Origin: Bryoerythrophyllum caledonicum
Taxonomy: Eukaryota; Streptophyta; Bryopsida; Pottiales; Pottiaceae
Direction: 5' to 3'
Assembly: GCA_963971425.1 (NCBI GenBank)
Contig: OZ020520.1
Span: 24,756,754-24,820,753 of the forward strand
Length of the DNA stretch: 64,000 bases
Shown: piece after piece, positions 1 through 9,838 of the stretch
Layout of the letters: every line of letters begins with the position of its first letter
Position numbering within the stretch: position 1 is the stretch's first letter
Position numbers and translations under genes: made by a program
The notes under the pieces: model-generated
What the model saw: only the letters and a program-made list of their open reading frames with translations
The model's database searches: none
What the model was told of the DNA's origin: nothing

Positions 1-65
1 CACCTCCTTCCTCTTTTAGATATTTAGAGTAATTTATTTACAATCGTGTGTCTATTCATATGCAG

Positions 66-134
66 ATGCGTGCAGAGGGTAAAGAGTATACCGTGAAAGA
101 GGGCGATGTCATGCTATTCCGTTTCAATGTGTAA
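66..134 (+). CDS. YchF/OLA1-type GTPase, last exon only
   Basis: This is the final coding exon of a YchF (Obg-like) GTPase/ATPase; the rest lies left of the window. A pyrimidine-containing stretch ending in CAG (63-65) is followed by 22 codons reading MRAEGKEYTVKEGDV...FRFNV and a TAA stop at 132-134. The MRAEGK-Y-V-GDV-F-FNV pattern is the conserved C-terminal end of the TGS domain of bacterial YchF and its plant organellar or cytosolic relatives. YchF proteins bind ribosomes and hydrolyse ATP or GTP, and in plants they act in stress and translation control. Seen: the splice acceptor, the motif and the stop. Inferred: the family, from only 22 residues, though this tail is highly characteristic. 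Whether the organellar or cytosolic paralogue is present cannot be decided here. Confidence 0.75.
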   Translation: MRAEGKEYTVKEGDVMLFRFNV

Positions 135-2037
135 ACATTCAAAGCGGACTATTGTTTTCCCCTTCCACAGATTGATAGATCGCCTCTTTGTTTGGAGGGG
201 GGTACTGTAGCTGTTTCCTCCATTTTAGTACGAGAGAAAATAGGTTATTAGAACGGATTTATTTCATTAGCCAAATCACATTAGGGACAGGTTGATTACA
301 ATTTTTATGTCCTCCAATAAAACCTAGCAGACTTCATTCCCTGTGGTGTGAACGTTCAATATTCAATGGGATCGTGCATGTCAGAAACAGGACCTTGAAT
401 GATTGCTAATACCTGTTTAGTACCTTCCATGTGACCCCATTGAAAGCTTAAAGGTACTAACCCTCCTGTTCTTCCTACAGCGATTGTCTCAGGCCCAAAA
501 TCTCTGTAGACTCTTTGGCTTAAGAATCATCAATCAGGTATCTCTTTCGTTGACAGCCTAAATTTAAAACCATGCTTGTGTGTGAACTCAGGTGAAGCCA
601 TAGTCAACATTTTGGAGATTTGTACTTCTGAGTTGGAGTTTTCCACTCATTTTCCAGTACTATTTTTGTGTAAGGCCACCAAGTAAGTCATCTTTTTTGT
701 CTCTGTCGTGAATTAGCGTTTTCACATCGTAATCTGACAGCGTCGTTGGGGTTTTATCATGTTGACAGGTTTAGTTTGCAGTCAAACTCTACATCGTTAT
801 GATGTTAGTACAGGTACCTGTTAAAACGAATCAACGAACTTGATTTCGAAGTGTGTAATCTTGTTCATGTTGGCACCCAAGCTGCCCGACTTTTATTTTT
901 TTGATGATTCCTCACATTATGTAGGCATTGATGAGCTCTTTTCTATTTATGATTTCTCAGACGCTGGTGTATTGATATACACTGACCGTGAGAATAAATA
1001 TTGAACGCTCTGTCTACCTAGAAAGTAATTGGTTGGAGGAGGAACATCAAACTCTGCTCTGATAATTGATAATATTGAACGTGGGCCACCGTTATGACTG
1101 GTAACAACCTGCCCAGAGTCACCATTTCACAAAGCCAAAATAATCAACGGTTTTCTGTGGAGTGCGTCAGGTTCTCCACATTGAATGCGGTCAGTCTGCC
1201 CAACTCTTCTGCAGGTCAGGCTTTCCACTTCTTCTCTCTTTAATGGCTCCGTTAATCATTCTTTCCCAACGTCAATCATCTCCTCTGAAAATTATTGAAA
1301 TATCTCCCTCTGTGTCTCTCTGTCTCTCTTTTCAACTACAGGGATTAAGCAACTAATACACCATCATTCCTGTTTTGTGTAGATTGCAACCATGATATGC
1401 CGGTCGCTTCCAAAGCTTTGCTGGACCTGGAACTGATTGGGGTGCTGTGCAGGTGAGGCTGCAGGGTTGGCAATAAATAGCATCCACATGAATCTGTGCC
1501 AGCTCTGAAACTCCTCATGATGGTGCCCAAGTAGAAGCCAAATCCGGTTCCTGGAGAGCGAGATGAAAACTGCTCCGGTACCCTCTCTCTCCGACGAAAT
1601 CAGCTGAAAATGCAGATATCCTCCACCGTAACTGTCTGTAGAAATGCCTCATCTGTATCATGTTATGTTCTCATCAGAATAGTATTGCTACTCTCTGTAC
1701 AAATCCGTCTCATCATCCCCCCTTCTGTCATATTCTCATCAGGAAAGTAGCAGGATTATTAGCAAAGTAGCAGGAAATTGTGTTACATCCGCATCAGGGA
1801 AGTAGCCAGACCATCAATGCCATGTTCTCATCACAAACACAGATTACTGCTAACTTTTCTATGATTTGGCACATTGATGGTGCACAGGATAGCGCTGGAG
1901 CGGGCAGAGACAGTTGGTGGCCCTTTTTGGACTGATGCTCTGCTACAAGTTCCTATATCATGCCCCCTCGTCCATCCTCAGAGCACCATCTCCTTCTGCA
2001 GCATCACCTTCCCCCTCAGCTCCTCCTTCGTCTCAAG
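135..2037. other. intergenic spacer between YchF 3' end and proline-rich protein gene
   Basis: This stretch holds the 3' UTR of the upstream gene and presumably the promoter and 5' UTR of the proline-rich protein gene. I see no convincing coding exon, RNA gene or transposon. A CTATATCA stretch about 90 bases before the ATG at 2038 is the best TATA-like candidate, but it is weak. Short imperfect repeats of the type TTCTCATCA...AGTAGCAGG occur at about 1670-1830. Confidence 0.5.
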
Positions 2038-2457
2038 ATGAAGTCTTCCCTAGTGCTAGTCCTGGCCCTGGTGCTCTTCTCATCGTGCACCATCTTCACA
2101 TCCGCCAGGTTGCTGGGAGAAGAGTCTACTTCGTTCGGCGAGGCCAAGTTCAAGGGGCACAAGCATGAGCTGCCGCCCCTGCCCGCCCTGCCCACGCTCC
2201 CCTCGCTTCCGACCTGCCCTCCGCCTCCCGAGTCGCCAGCGTACGAGTCGCCGGCGTACGAGTCGCCTCCTTATGCCTCCCCCTCGCCCGTCTATGAGTC
2301 GCCCCCTTATGTCTCTCCCTCCCCAGTGTACAAGTCGCCCCCTTACTCTCCTTCCCCCGTCTACAAGTCTCCCCCCTACTCTCCCTCTCCGGATTACAAG
2401 TCTCCCCCTTACTCCCCCTCCCCGGTCTACAAGTCGCCCCCAGCTGGTGGCTACTAG
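2038..2457 (+). CDS. secreted proline-rich (extensin/PRP-like) cell-wall protein, single exon
   Basis: A 139-residue structural cell-wall protein. The ATG at 2038 was chosen over the in-frame upstream ATG at 1960 because it opens directly into a signal peptide: MKSS, a Leu/Val core, and a likely cleavage after T-S-A near residue 23. The mature protein starts with a short charged segment containing Lys, His and Glu. It then becomes a repeat domain from about residue 45 with PPLP/PALP-type segments, followed by tandem units of the kind SPSPVYKSPPY and ESPAYESPPY. The repeats supply Pro for hydroxylation and glycosylation and Tyr for cross-linking. There is no SPPPP block, so this is closer to PRP/hybrid proline-rich proteins than to a classical extensin. 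It ends KSPPAGGY. Family-level assignment is secure; the specific role in the wall is not. Confidence 0.85.
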   Translation: MKSSLVLVLALVLFSSCTIFTSARLLGEESTSFGEAKFKGHKHELPPLPALPTLPSLPTCPPPPESPAYESPAYESPPYASPSPVYESPPYVSPSPVYKSPPYSPSPVYKSPPYSPSPDYKSPPYSPSPVYKSPPAGGY

Positions 2458-2547
2458 GACCCTCTTGCTGCTCTAACTGAGGTAACAACTGAATCCTTAC
2501 ATGTTATGTCTCGAAGTTCATGCCTGTGATGAGGTCTCACGTCTTTT

Positions 2548-2897
2548 GATCTTGTTTTCAGCTCTAGTATGCACTGCATTCTGTTCTCTTGTTCTCATTG
2601 ATTCTCCAGTCGAAGCCCATCTTTCAGGTGATGTATTTTCAGTGTGACGAGTTGCTTAAATCCACGTTGCATGTCAGAGCTGTTGTTTGTGAACAAGTGT
2701 CTGTTTTTTGGGAAGAGGTTTTGATCTTGTTTTCACCTTCTGTATGCACGGCATTCTGTTCTCTTGTTGTCATTGATCTTCCAGCCGATGCCTATCTTTC
2801 AGGTGATGTTTGTTCCTGTTGACGAGTTGCTTAAACCCACGTTGCATGCCAGAGCTGTTGTTTGTGAAGAGATGCCTGATCTTGTTTTGATCGTCTT
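2548..2897 (+). repeat. tandem duplication (~175 bp x 2) downstream of the proline-rich gene
   Basis: Two imperfect copies begin with GATCTTGTTTTCA at 2548 and 2723. Both continue through ATTCTGTTCTCTTGTT, CTTTCAGGTGATGT, GACGAGTTGCTTAAA and CAGAGCTGTTGTTTGTG. A third partial start is at 2878. The duplication lies in the 3' UTR or downstream spacer. Each copy contains an intron-acceptor-like CTTTCAG/GTGATG sequence. No coding role is visible. Confidence 0.7.
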
Positions 2898-3555
2898 TTT
2901 GTTGTTTTCCAGATTTTGTATGCACTGGAGCTTCAGCGACAACAGTGGATGAAGCTCTCGGCGTGAGCACTGCTATTTGTTTGTGTAGACTTTTCATTCT
3001 TGATGATGATTGATTGGATCCAAGTTGGTTGGAGCAGCTTGTTTTTTCCAGTGTTGGCAGCTGCATATGGTAATAAAATGCGAGTGGAAATAGTAGTAGT
3101 AGTAGGATGTTTACTTCTAGCGGGTGATCGGTCTTCCACTGTTGTTTGCACTTCAGTGCAAAGGGTATTAATTTACCTGAATTGTCGCTGAATCATGAAT
3201 AAACACGGAGATGGTGCAATATTACTCAGTTGTGGTTCCAGACTTTCCAAAGAGAATGCATCCTTGTGTTTGCTGATTCTCAAGTCAGATCTCTACGGAA
3301 AAATGCAGCCAAACTTTACAACACGTCCTACAGAACAACGTGCACATTGTTATCACTCGAAATGAGTGTAGAAGTTGCACCCAGATGATGTTTATTGTTC
3401 TTCTAAGCTCTTAAGTGGACCTTTAGAGCTTCATTTTTTCGAAACAGATTTGCACCACATCTTCGAAACATGTGTACATTGCTTGGAATTTAGGAAGGAG
3501 AATGGGAGAATCTTGAAGTTTAACAGACGAGAAACGTCAATTTTGCATTTTCACA

Positions 3556-6032
3556 ATGTCTTTTGCGGACACGAGGAGTTTCAGTTGCGGTTGCGGGAGC
3601 AGCATCTTCACCATGCTCACGGCGCAACCGCTGCGCTTGTTCTTCGCTTGCCGCAGCAGCAGCTATGGCGCAGCTTCACCGACGGCGGCGCTGGCAGGAA
3701 GCCGCGCTTATGTCGCGATCAGAGTTTGGAGCTCGCGGAGTGGTGCGCGTTCGGTTCGCCGCGAGGAGGATGGCGCAGTAGGAGTGGCGAGCAGCTACAC
3801 GACGCTCGCGGCGCCGTGCGGAGTGACTTTGGAAGTGAAGAAAAGCAAGTTCATCGCCGTCGCGGCTCCGGTGGACGACGAGGCCGCGGCGTTGTCGTTC
3901 CTCTCACAGGTTGTGGAGAAATCGCATCGTTAGAGTCTCTCCTCTTGCGGAATACTTCCCTGTCTCTCATTCTTACTGTTTCTGATGTTCTTGTCTCGGA
4001 TTCTTGCTGTTCCGGCTTCTTAATGTTTCTTCTTCTTGCTTTTCCTGATTCGTAATGTTCCTCATTCTTGCTGTTTCTGATTCATGCTGTCTCTAATCTC
4101 GCTGTTTCTGACTCTTCACTTTTTTGTGCTGTTTCTGAATTCTAGTTGTTCTTTTTTCTTGCTGTTTCTGATTCTAGCCGTTTCTGATTCTCATTGTTCC
4201 TGGTTCTTGCTGTTTTCTTGCTATTTTTTATAATTCTTGTTGTTTCTGACTGGTTTCCTCTTTTTCTGACGATTTGTTGCGGTGTTGGAGTTGCAGGTGC
4301 GCGACTCCAGCGCGTCTCACAACTGCTGGGCCTTCAAGGTCTGTAAAATGCAAATGATTTGCTTGTTTTAGTGAGGGTTTAGGGTTTCAGATTATTGATC
4401 TGAGAGGTTTCGTTTCTTTGTTTTCTATGTGTTATTTTGGTGCAGATCGGGGACCGGACACGCTTCAGTGACGATGGAGAGCCGGGAGGCACCGCGGGCC
4501 GGCCCATGCTCACGGCCATCACCGCCTCTGGAATCAACCATGTCATGGTGGTTGTCACTCGGTGAGTTTTACTATGAAGGAGCTTGAAATACAGTATTCA
4601 GAATTTTGGCACCAGAGTGATCTGTTAAGTTTGGCTAAGATACCGTGAAGCGCCTCTTCTCTCATTTTTGATGATGAAAGTCAGCTCTAGATGCTCTGAG
4701 TTGATCTATAATCAGTTCACAGATGAAAATGGCGCCCAAGGTTCATGACTTCTCCTTCCTTATCGAAGGCAGCTAAAACTGATCTAACTTGAGTTTAGAG
4801 ACCACCAAACTCTTCCATCGATCTAGTAGCTATTACGAATGAGAAAAGAGTAGAAATACAAATTAAAAGACCTGTATCTTATGGAAAGTATATCTCACAA
4901 ATGTTGGCCACCGACATACAATAATGTCACAGATTTTCTAGATGCCAACGTCCGTAAAATGGCCAACAGAAAAAGTCGCCAATATCTTGATTTGATACTT
5001 AACATGCTTGTATGTCATTACTTGCTGCTATTTTGATATTAAAGTTTTGATATTCTTTTGATATCAGAGGTTTGATAGATCCTTTTTTCTGCAGGTTTTT
5101 TGGTGGAACCAAGTTAGGAACTGGAGGGTTGGTGAGGGCGTATGGTACTGTGACAACGGATTGTCTCAAGGGCGCAGAGACTATCATTGTCAAGGCGAAG
5201 GTGCTCTCTCTCAAACTATATTTTTCGGCCTATATATACTTAAACCATCTAGTATCTTGTATCTGATAATGCTCCTTCTTGGAATTGTCAGGTGTTTATG
5301 AAAATTTGGGCGCCTTACGATGTTCTTGGTGTACTTTACCCACTTGTAAGTCAACGTAACATTCTAAAACCAACGCTAGGGTTGCCTTTTGGGTTTTTGG
5401 AATCACTTATCTTAACAATGATTGATTTCTTTGCTCACTCCTTTACTAACATATATCTAGTTCTAGTTCTTCCCTTTGATGGCCACTAGCTTCAGTCACT
5501 CCTTTGCTAACATAAATCTAGTTCTTCCCTATGATGGTACTTGCTTCAGTTTTACTAACATAGATCTAGTTCTTCCCTTTGTTGGCCACTTGCTACAGTT
5601 TTGTTAGCCTCTTCCAGTTTGGTGTTAATGGTTTAGGAATCCACTTCCTGAAAGATTTTTGAATGGAAGGTCGTTATAGGGATGGTCCTAGAATGTTATG
5701 GAATGTTTCCATGCTCGTTAGATTTGTTAGACGATTGCACTGTGCTTGCAAGTAGTTATTTGAGATTGACATGTTTGCTCTTGCAGCTTCAGAAGTATGA
5801 TGTCCAGAAATTGGATGAGAGTTTTGATTTCGAAGGAGAGGGAGGTGTAAAGATGGACTTAATGATTGACGCGGAGAATTTGACGCTCTTGGAAAGGGAT
5901 TTGGAGCTCACAACGAAAGGGCGCGCATCTGTGTCAAAAGTGGTGAGTGACAATTTTGTATCACTTCGGCCAATCAGGGTTTTGATGTGGGTACAAATGT
6001 CTCTACTCATGCTCTATTTAACTCCTAGTTGA
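3556..6032 (+). CDS. IMPACT: IMPACT/YigZ (UPF0029) family protein, six visible exons
   Basis: Exons read from splice sites and frame: 3556-3909, 4297-4338, 4446-4561, 5095-5200, 5292-5345 and 5787-5942 or onward. All introns are GT-AG and all junctions keep phase. The product starts with an N-terminal extension of about 85 residues rich in Ser, Ala and Arg, which looks like an organelle transit peptide. The UPF0029 domain follows, with the signature [14 protein letters not shown] (exon 3) and [17 protein letters not shown] (exon 4). The YigZ-type C-terminal subdomain is in exon 6. Animal and yeast IMPACT/Yih1 restrain the kinase GCN2 through an additional RWD domain. None is seen here, so this is the YigZ-only form, whose molecular role is unclear. 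The 3' end is uncertain: a donor-like GTGAGT follows 5942, and reading through instead gives a stop at 6030-6032. The final few residues may lie on a further short exon. Confidence 0.85.
3960..4265 (+). repeat. pyrimidine-rich ~20-bp tandem array in intron 1 of the IMPACT-family gene
   Basis: About fifteen degenerate units of the type ATTCTTGCTGTTTCTGATTC follow one another and fill most of intron 1, ending about 30 bases before the exon 2 acceptor at 4297. The array is strongly T/C-rich on the transcribed strand. Confidence 0.7.
4680..4860 (-). repeat. dispersed intronic repeat, copy 1 (inside IMPACT-family intron 3)
   Basis: Read on the minus strand, this stretch contains ATCGATGGAAGAGTTTGGTG, then GTCTCTAAACTCAAG, a GTTTTAGCTGCC segment and GGAGAAGTCATGAAC. 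The same order of words appears on the plus strand at 12395-12530 and 12930-13060 inside the SNARE gene, and on the minus strand at 9228-9310. It is probably a short non-autonomous element (SINE- or MITE-like). The ends are not defined. Confidence 0.6.
5428..5605 (+). repeat. three ~60-bp tandem units in IMPACT-family intron 5
   Basis: Three imperfect units each contain CTTTRCTAACATA-ATCTAGTTC, a TTCCCTTTGATGG-like segment, and an end in CTAGCTTCAG, CTTGCTTCAG or CTTGCTACAG. Each unit therefore ends in a pyrimidine-plus-CAG string that resembles the true acceptor (CTCTTGCAG at 5778-5786). Confidence 0.65.
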
Positions 6033-6833
6033 CCATACTCAAAATGGAAACCTCCACTTCAAGATTCGATTTCTAATTATAGAAAATGCAAAAAAGTATT
6101 TGAATCGTTCAGTTGTAATACATAAATAATTGTCAAAACTTGCATGGATGAAAATAATGTTTTTTTGGTAAAAATTAGCTTGAAAGATTTTGTTTGTAGT
6201 TTACAGGTGGATGCTTGGGCAGTTAGGGGTAGTACTCCTTGTATTTTAAAATACATAACATTCTAGAACAACTGCTAGGGCCGTCTACTAATTAGGAATT
6301 TACGAGAAGAAAAAGATGTGTATCAGTGAAAATGAATCTGTGTTGAGTCTTAACAATGATTCCAAAAATTTAGGAGGCCACCCTAGCATTGTTTCTGTTA
6401 TGTAAAAGTCCACTTGCGGAATACCTGAAGGAATAACATTTTCTTGAGAGAACTACTCATGAACAAAGACTTTGAGTATGCACAAAACAAATGTGATTTT
6501 GGACCCTACAGTATGTGGTTTCTCAAAAAAGATTTGTTTATATTCCTTGCACTCATTCAACTTTGTATCGCTCTTCACAGATCCAATGCTCATGATCTGG
6601 TGGAGAAGACCGATTACACTTTCAAGGTTCAATTTCAGTGGTGTAATTTGTAGGCTTGCTAAATCAAGGTTTGATGGTGACAACTTCCTAAGTCCCCTTT
6701 TGTAAATTTGAGGATGATATTTCTATGAGTGGAAATGCTCTTATTTTGTGATTAACCATGATAACTAATGTGTACATGTTTACTTCATACATTGTGTGTC
6801 AATATCATAAAGTATAGATTCTTACGGATTTTC

Positions 6834-6889
6834 ACACAAGATGAATTAAAACCACATAAGCATTGTGCTTGTTTTAATTCATCTTGTGT
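6834..6889. repeat. perfect 19-bp inverted repeat (hairpin)
   Basis: Arms ACACAAGATGAATTAAAAC (6834-6852) and its exact reverse complement (6871-6889) flank an 18-base loop. Pairing extends a few bases further outward with one mismatch. It could be the remnant of a MITE or a small-RNA-type hairpin. Confidence 0.8.
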
Positions 6890-7019
6890 AAAAATAAGTA
6901 CTACAAATTAAATTTATGTGATAAACTCTGTTTCTCAAACATTCTTTCAACCCTTGATTGCCTGCGAGCCTACATTGTGGTCTTAGTGTTTATAAATATT
7001 CCAATTGACAAAAAGTCTA

Positions 7020-7440
7020 TGAACAACTAGATTTTAATCCCTAAAGTACCTTGACAATTTCACACCAAAAACACTTCAAAATTGTTGGTTATGATATAAT
7101 GAGTGGAGAAGGTAACAAAAACATTTATCTCCAGTTCGAACCGTAGGATCTTAATCAGGACTTCCTTAGTAACATGCTTGTAAACTTTGGTTGCACCGAT
7201 TGAAAATTTTAGTGCTTGAAGTAGAGAAAGATGTTCATTTTCTTCTCTTGCGTGGAGAGGAAAACGAGAATTTGACTTCACTTGGTGTTAAATTTTGCAC
7301 TACTACACTAGTTCTAAATTTTATTCCATCATGTTGAACATGATATTAGTTCCTTGGACACCAATTTTAAAACCGGGTGTAGCATATTCAAAAAGTTGTG
7401 CAAGAGTGGAACTTCGAAAATTGCCGTTACACATTTAATT
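7020..7440 (-). repeat. dispersed foldback-type repeat, copy 1
   Basis: The stretch contains the words CTTGACAATTTCACACCAAA, ACCGTAGGATCTTAATCAGG, CCGATTGAAAATTTTAGTG, GATATTAGTTCCTTGGACAC and GGTGTAGCATATT. The same words, in either orientation, recur at about 23280-23990, 27180-27700 and (weaker) 35380-35740. This marks a dispersed repeat family. No coding capacity is seen. Confidence 0.6.
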
Positions 7441-8063
7441 TGTTTGTAAAGTAATTTATATGTTTCAAAAAGAATCCAAACGTAGTAAAGTAATAAATTT
7501 GAAGATCTCTAATTCTCACAGCACGAGGTGCTTTAATCATAACAATGGAGTACATACCAGTTGATAATCACAATTTGTATGAGAACAAACAGGTATCAAT
7601 GGCACTAAATTCAAGTAAATGTTATGTATCACCATTTTTTGTTTCTTTAACGACTCGGGATACATTAAACAGAACCACAACGAGAGTCACAAGCGAGACC
7701 GGCACCGAGCCCAAGACACATCACAAGTTATTGTTTCTTGCACTCCACTAACTCCACTTCTTATTACCTGTGATAAATAAGCTAAACATTAGTATTGCGT
7801 CCTTGTTACATGAAGGGTGTTACAGGAATTTCTTCACAAAAATGGTTGATAACTAAGCCTCCGATTGAGACGTCATTGGATTTTTAGCTACAAGCTGATG
7901 GATGCAAGTTCTACATGCTATCAGGGGTTCAAAAACACAGCCTCTCTTTCTTTCCCCACACGCCATAGATACAAGTAGTCGGGGAAAGGAACTCAGCTCC
8001 GGAGAGCGCTATAAACCTATGCGTTTGACAGGGATGATTTCTTCCCTGAAAATCGCCTCACAA

Positions 8064-9838
8064 TCAGACCTCATTGGCGCTGTCAATCTTCTGCATCACC
8101 TGAGGAAACAAAGTCACAATGGCCAAGCACGTCATGCGCCCTGCAAGCCCCATCCAGAAGCCGGCCACAGCTGATGGCACCGAGAATGGCCCCCTCACAC
8201 TCCGGTAGCTCTCCTCCACCTGCCGCAGCGTCTCGGACACCACCAAACACGCCAAACTCGAACCTGGAAAAGATGCCAAAATTGCACCTGCAAAACATCC
8301 CAAACTTGCACCTTGAACAGACGCCAACACTTGCACCTGAAACAGACCTCTAACTTGCACCTTGAACAGACGCTAAACTTGCAAATAGCAAACGATATTA
8401 CCAAACTTGCACCTGCAAAAGATCATCGCAATCTTGCACGGAAAACAGACGCCAATCTTACACCCGAAACAGACCCCAATCTTGCATCTAAAACAGACGC
8501 CAATCTTGCACCTGAAACAGACCTCAATCTTGCACTTGGAACAGACGCCAAATTTGCAAATAGCGAAAGATATTACCAAACTTGCACCAACAGAAGACAC
8601 CAAACTTGCACCTGCAAAAGATCCCAATCTTGAACCTAAAACAGACGCCAATCTTCCACCTGAAACAGACCTCAATCTTGCAACTGAAACAGACCTCTAA
8701 CTTGCACCTGAAACAGATGCCAAACTTGCACCAAGAAAAGAGTCCGCTAAATTTGCACCTGGAAAAGAGACCGAATTGGTACCTGGAAAAGAGGATTTCT
8801 CACAAGTGACATCCTGGTGACGCGTGATGTCGTCGACTTCTTCTACTTCGTCTTCTTCCTTTTTGGAAGAGATGATGATGGAGCAGTCAGCTGGGTCAGG
8901 AACTTGGTTTGTGAAGGGCCACCAGGAGCGTTCGAGCTCGGTGGTGAGGTGGGTCATGGTTTGGGAGTGGATTTCTTGGCTGGCCCAGCGGATGAATTCC
9001 GACGGGCCTCCGCAGACGAGGCGGACGAGGAGGTCGCGGTGGCTTTGCAGCATGAGGTGGATGTGGGCGTTCCTCTCGGCCAGCTTCCTGCTCGCCTCCT
9101 CGGCTGCCTGCCTGTTGGCCTCCAGAGCTTTCCCTAGCTCCTCCAAATCCCTACATCGTGCAAAGCACTTGTAAAGTGAGGCAGAGATGCCACTAGTTTT
9201 GACCTCTTTTCTCATTGATGGTTTGAGAGTTCTCCTTCTATCTTAAGTTGAGAGACCGCCAAGCTTTTCCATTGATCTAATAGAGGTTGAGAGTGAGAAA
9301 AGAGCAGTATTATAGACGCTTACCTCGCGGATGTGGTGTGCTGGTTGATCAAGTCGAGAAGAGCGTGATGACACTCCTGCTGCACTCTCTGCAACGCGAG
9401 CGTGGCGTCCTGCATCCGCTGCCTCTCCTCCTTGATGGCCCCGTGCTCCGCCTCCAGGATCTGCGCCATGGGAAACAGCATCCTCATCGTGACGGTGTGC
9501 AAGCGCTCCTCCGCTCCTTCGCTATTCTCCGCATCCGCAACCTCCTGAATCAATCCAACAAAGAATCCAATCGACGCTCTCAAACCAGGCCTCACACATA
9601 TTGTGAAATCAGGCGTCAATGGATGTAAATTCAATCCTCAGTCATGCCTACATCGGAGTGAAACCACCAGGCCACAATCAGCATGTAAAATCTTGAAGCC
9701 TTAATCAGCGTGTGATGAGGAAGATGAGCCTACCCCGAGGAGGTGATGCATGGAGGATTCGGTCCAGACATCCGGGTAAGATCGCATACAGCGCTCCAGC
9801 GACTGCATCATCTTGCCAGACACGAGCTTCTCCTCCAT
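8064..9838 (-). CDS. unrecognised plant protein, coiled-coil rich, four exons
   Basis: Exons on the minus strand: 9838-9734, 9544-9324, 9150-8804 and 8263-8064. The junction phases fit exactly (phase 0, 2, 1), giving 290 residues from ATG 9838 to TGA 8064-8066. I do not recognise the family. Exon 1 has an MEEKLVSGKMMQSLERCMRS start. Exons 2-3 are Glu/Gln/Ala/Leu-rich, heptad-like helices, with ILEAEHGAIKEERQRM, then EELGKALEANRQAAEEASRK. An acidic segment with KKEEDEVEEVDD sits at the end of exon 3. The C-terminal exon has a hydrophobic stretch around GFWMGLAGRMTCLAIVTLFP, possibly a membrane or buried helix. Intron 3 consists almost entirely of a 24-bp array. Without that splice the frame would run into the array and stop at 8697. 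The gene is divergent from the SNARE gene. Function is unknown; a cytoplasmic scaffold or membrane-associated coiled-coil protein is only a guess. Confidence 0.7.
8264..8800. repeat. 24-bp minisatellite filling intron 3 of the minus-strand gene
   Basis: About twenty units of the type CTTGCACCTGAAACAGACGCCAAT (plus strand; mostly 24 bp, some 27-28 bp) run from the acceptor of exon 4 to the donor of exon 3. On the transcribed (minus) strand most units read CTGTTTCAG/GTGCAAG, an acceptor-like sequence resembling the true acceptor CTTTTCCAG/GTTCGAG at 8264-8270. A longer word, GCAAATAGC-AA-GATATTACC, occurs twice (about 8379 and 8557), showing higher-order duplication. Because 24 is a multiple of three, open frames appear on both strands; they are by-products of the repeat. 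Confidence 0.85.
9228..9310 (-). repeat. dispersed intronic repeat, copy 2
   Basis: The stretch lies in intron 2 of the minus-strand gene. It shares the plus-strand words TTAAGTTGAGAGACCGCCAA and TTTTCCATTGATCTAATAG with copy 1 (4680-4860). Only the core is visible. Confidence 0.5.

Larger units (their letters stand above)
6033..8063. other. AT-rich spacer between convergent IMPACT-family and coiled-coil genes
   Basis: The two flanking genes converge on this spacer. It holds a perfect inverted repeat (6834-6889) and a copy of a dispersed foldback-type repeat (about 7020-7440), both listed separately. A final short exon of the IMPACT-family gene could lie near 6206 or 6580, where acceptor-like TTTACAG and CTTCACAG occur, but neither gives a convincing continuation. 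I see no other gene. Confidence 0.45.

Noticed and set aside
1960-2037. Upstream ATG extending the proline-rich protein by 26 residues
   Set aside because: The extension (His/Leu/Pro-rich) would bury the signal peptide; the ATG at 2038 gives a proper secretory start.
7134-7146. tRNA T-loop-like GTTCGAACC
   Set aside because: No cloverleaf can be built around it. I found no tRNA or rRNA gene in the window.
8264-8800. CRISPR-like regular repeat
   Set aside because: Units are directly tandem without unique spacers, and the locus is a plant intron.
8313-8809. Overlapping plus-strand open frames of about 75-106 codons
   Set aside because: They are created by the 24-bp intronic array, whose length is a multiple of three; the same repeats give open frames on both strands.
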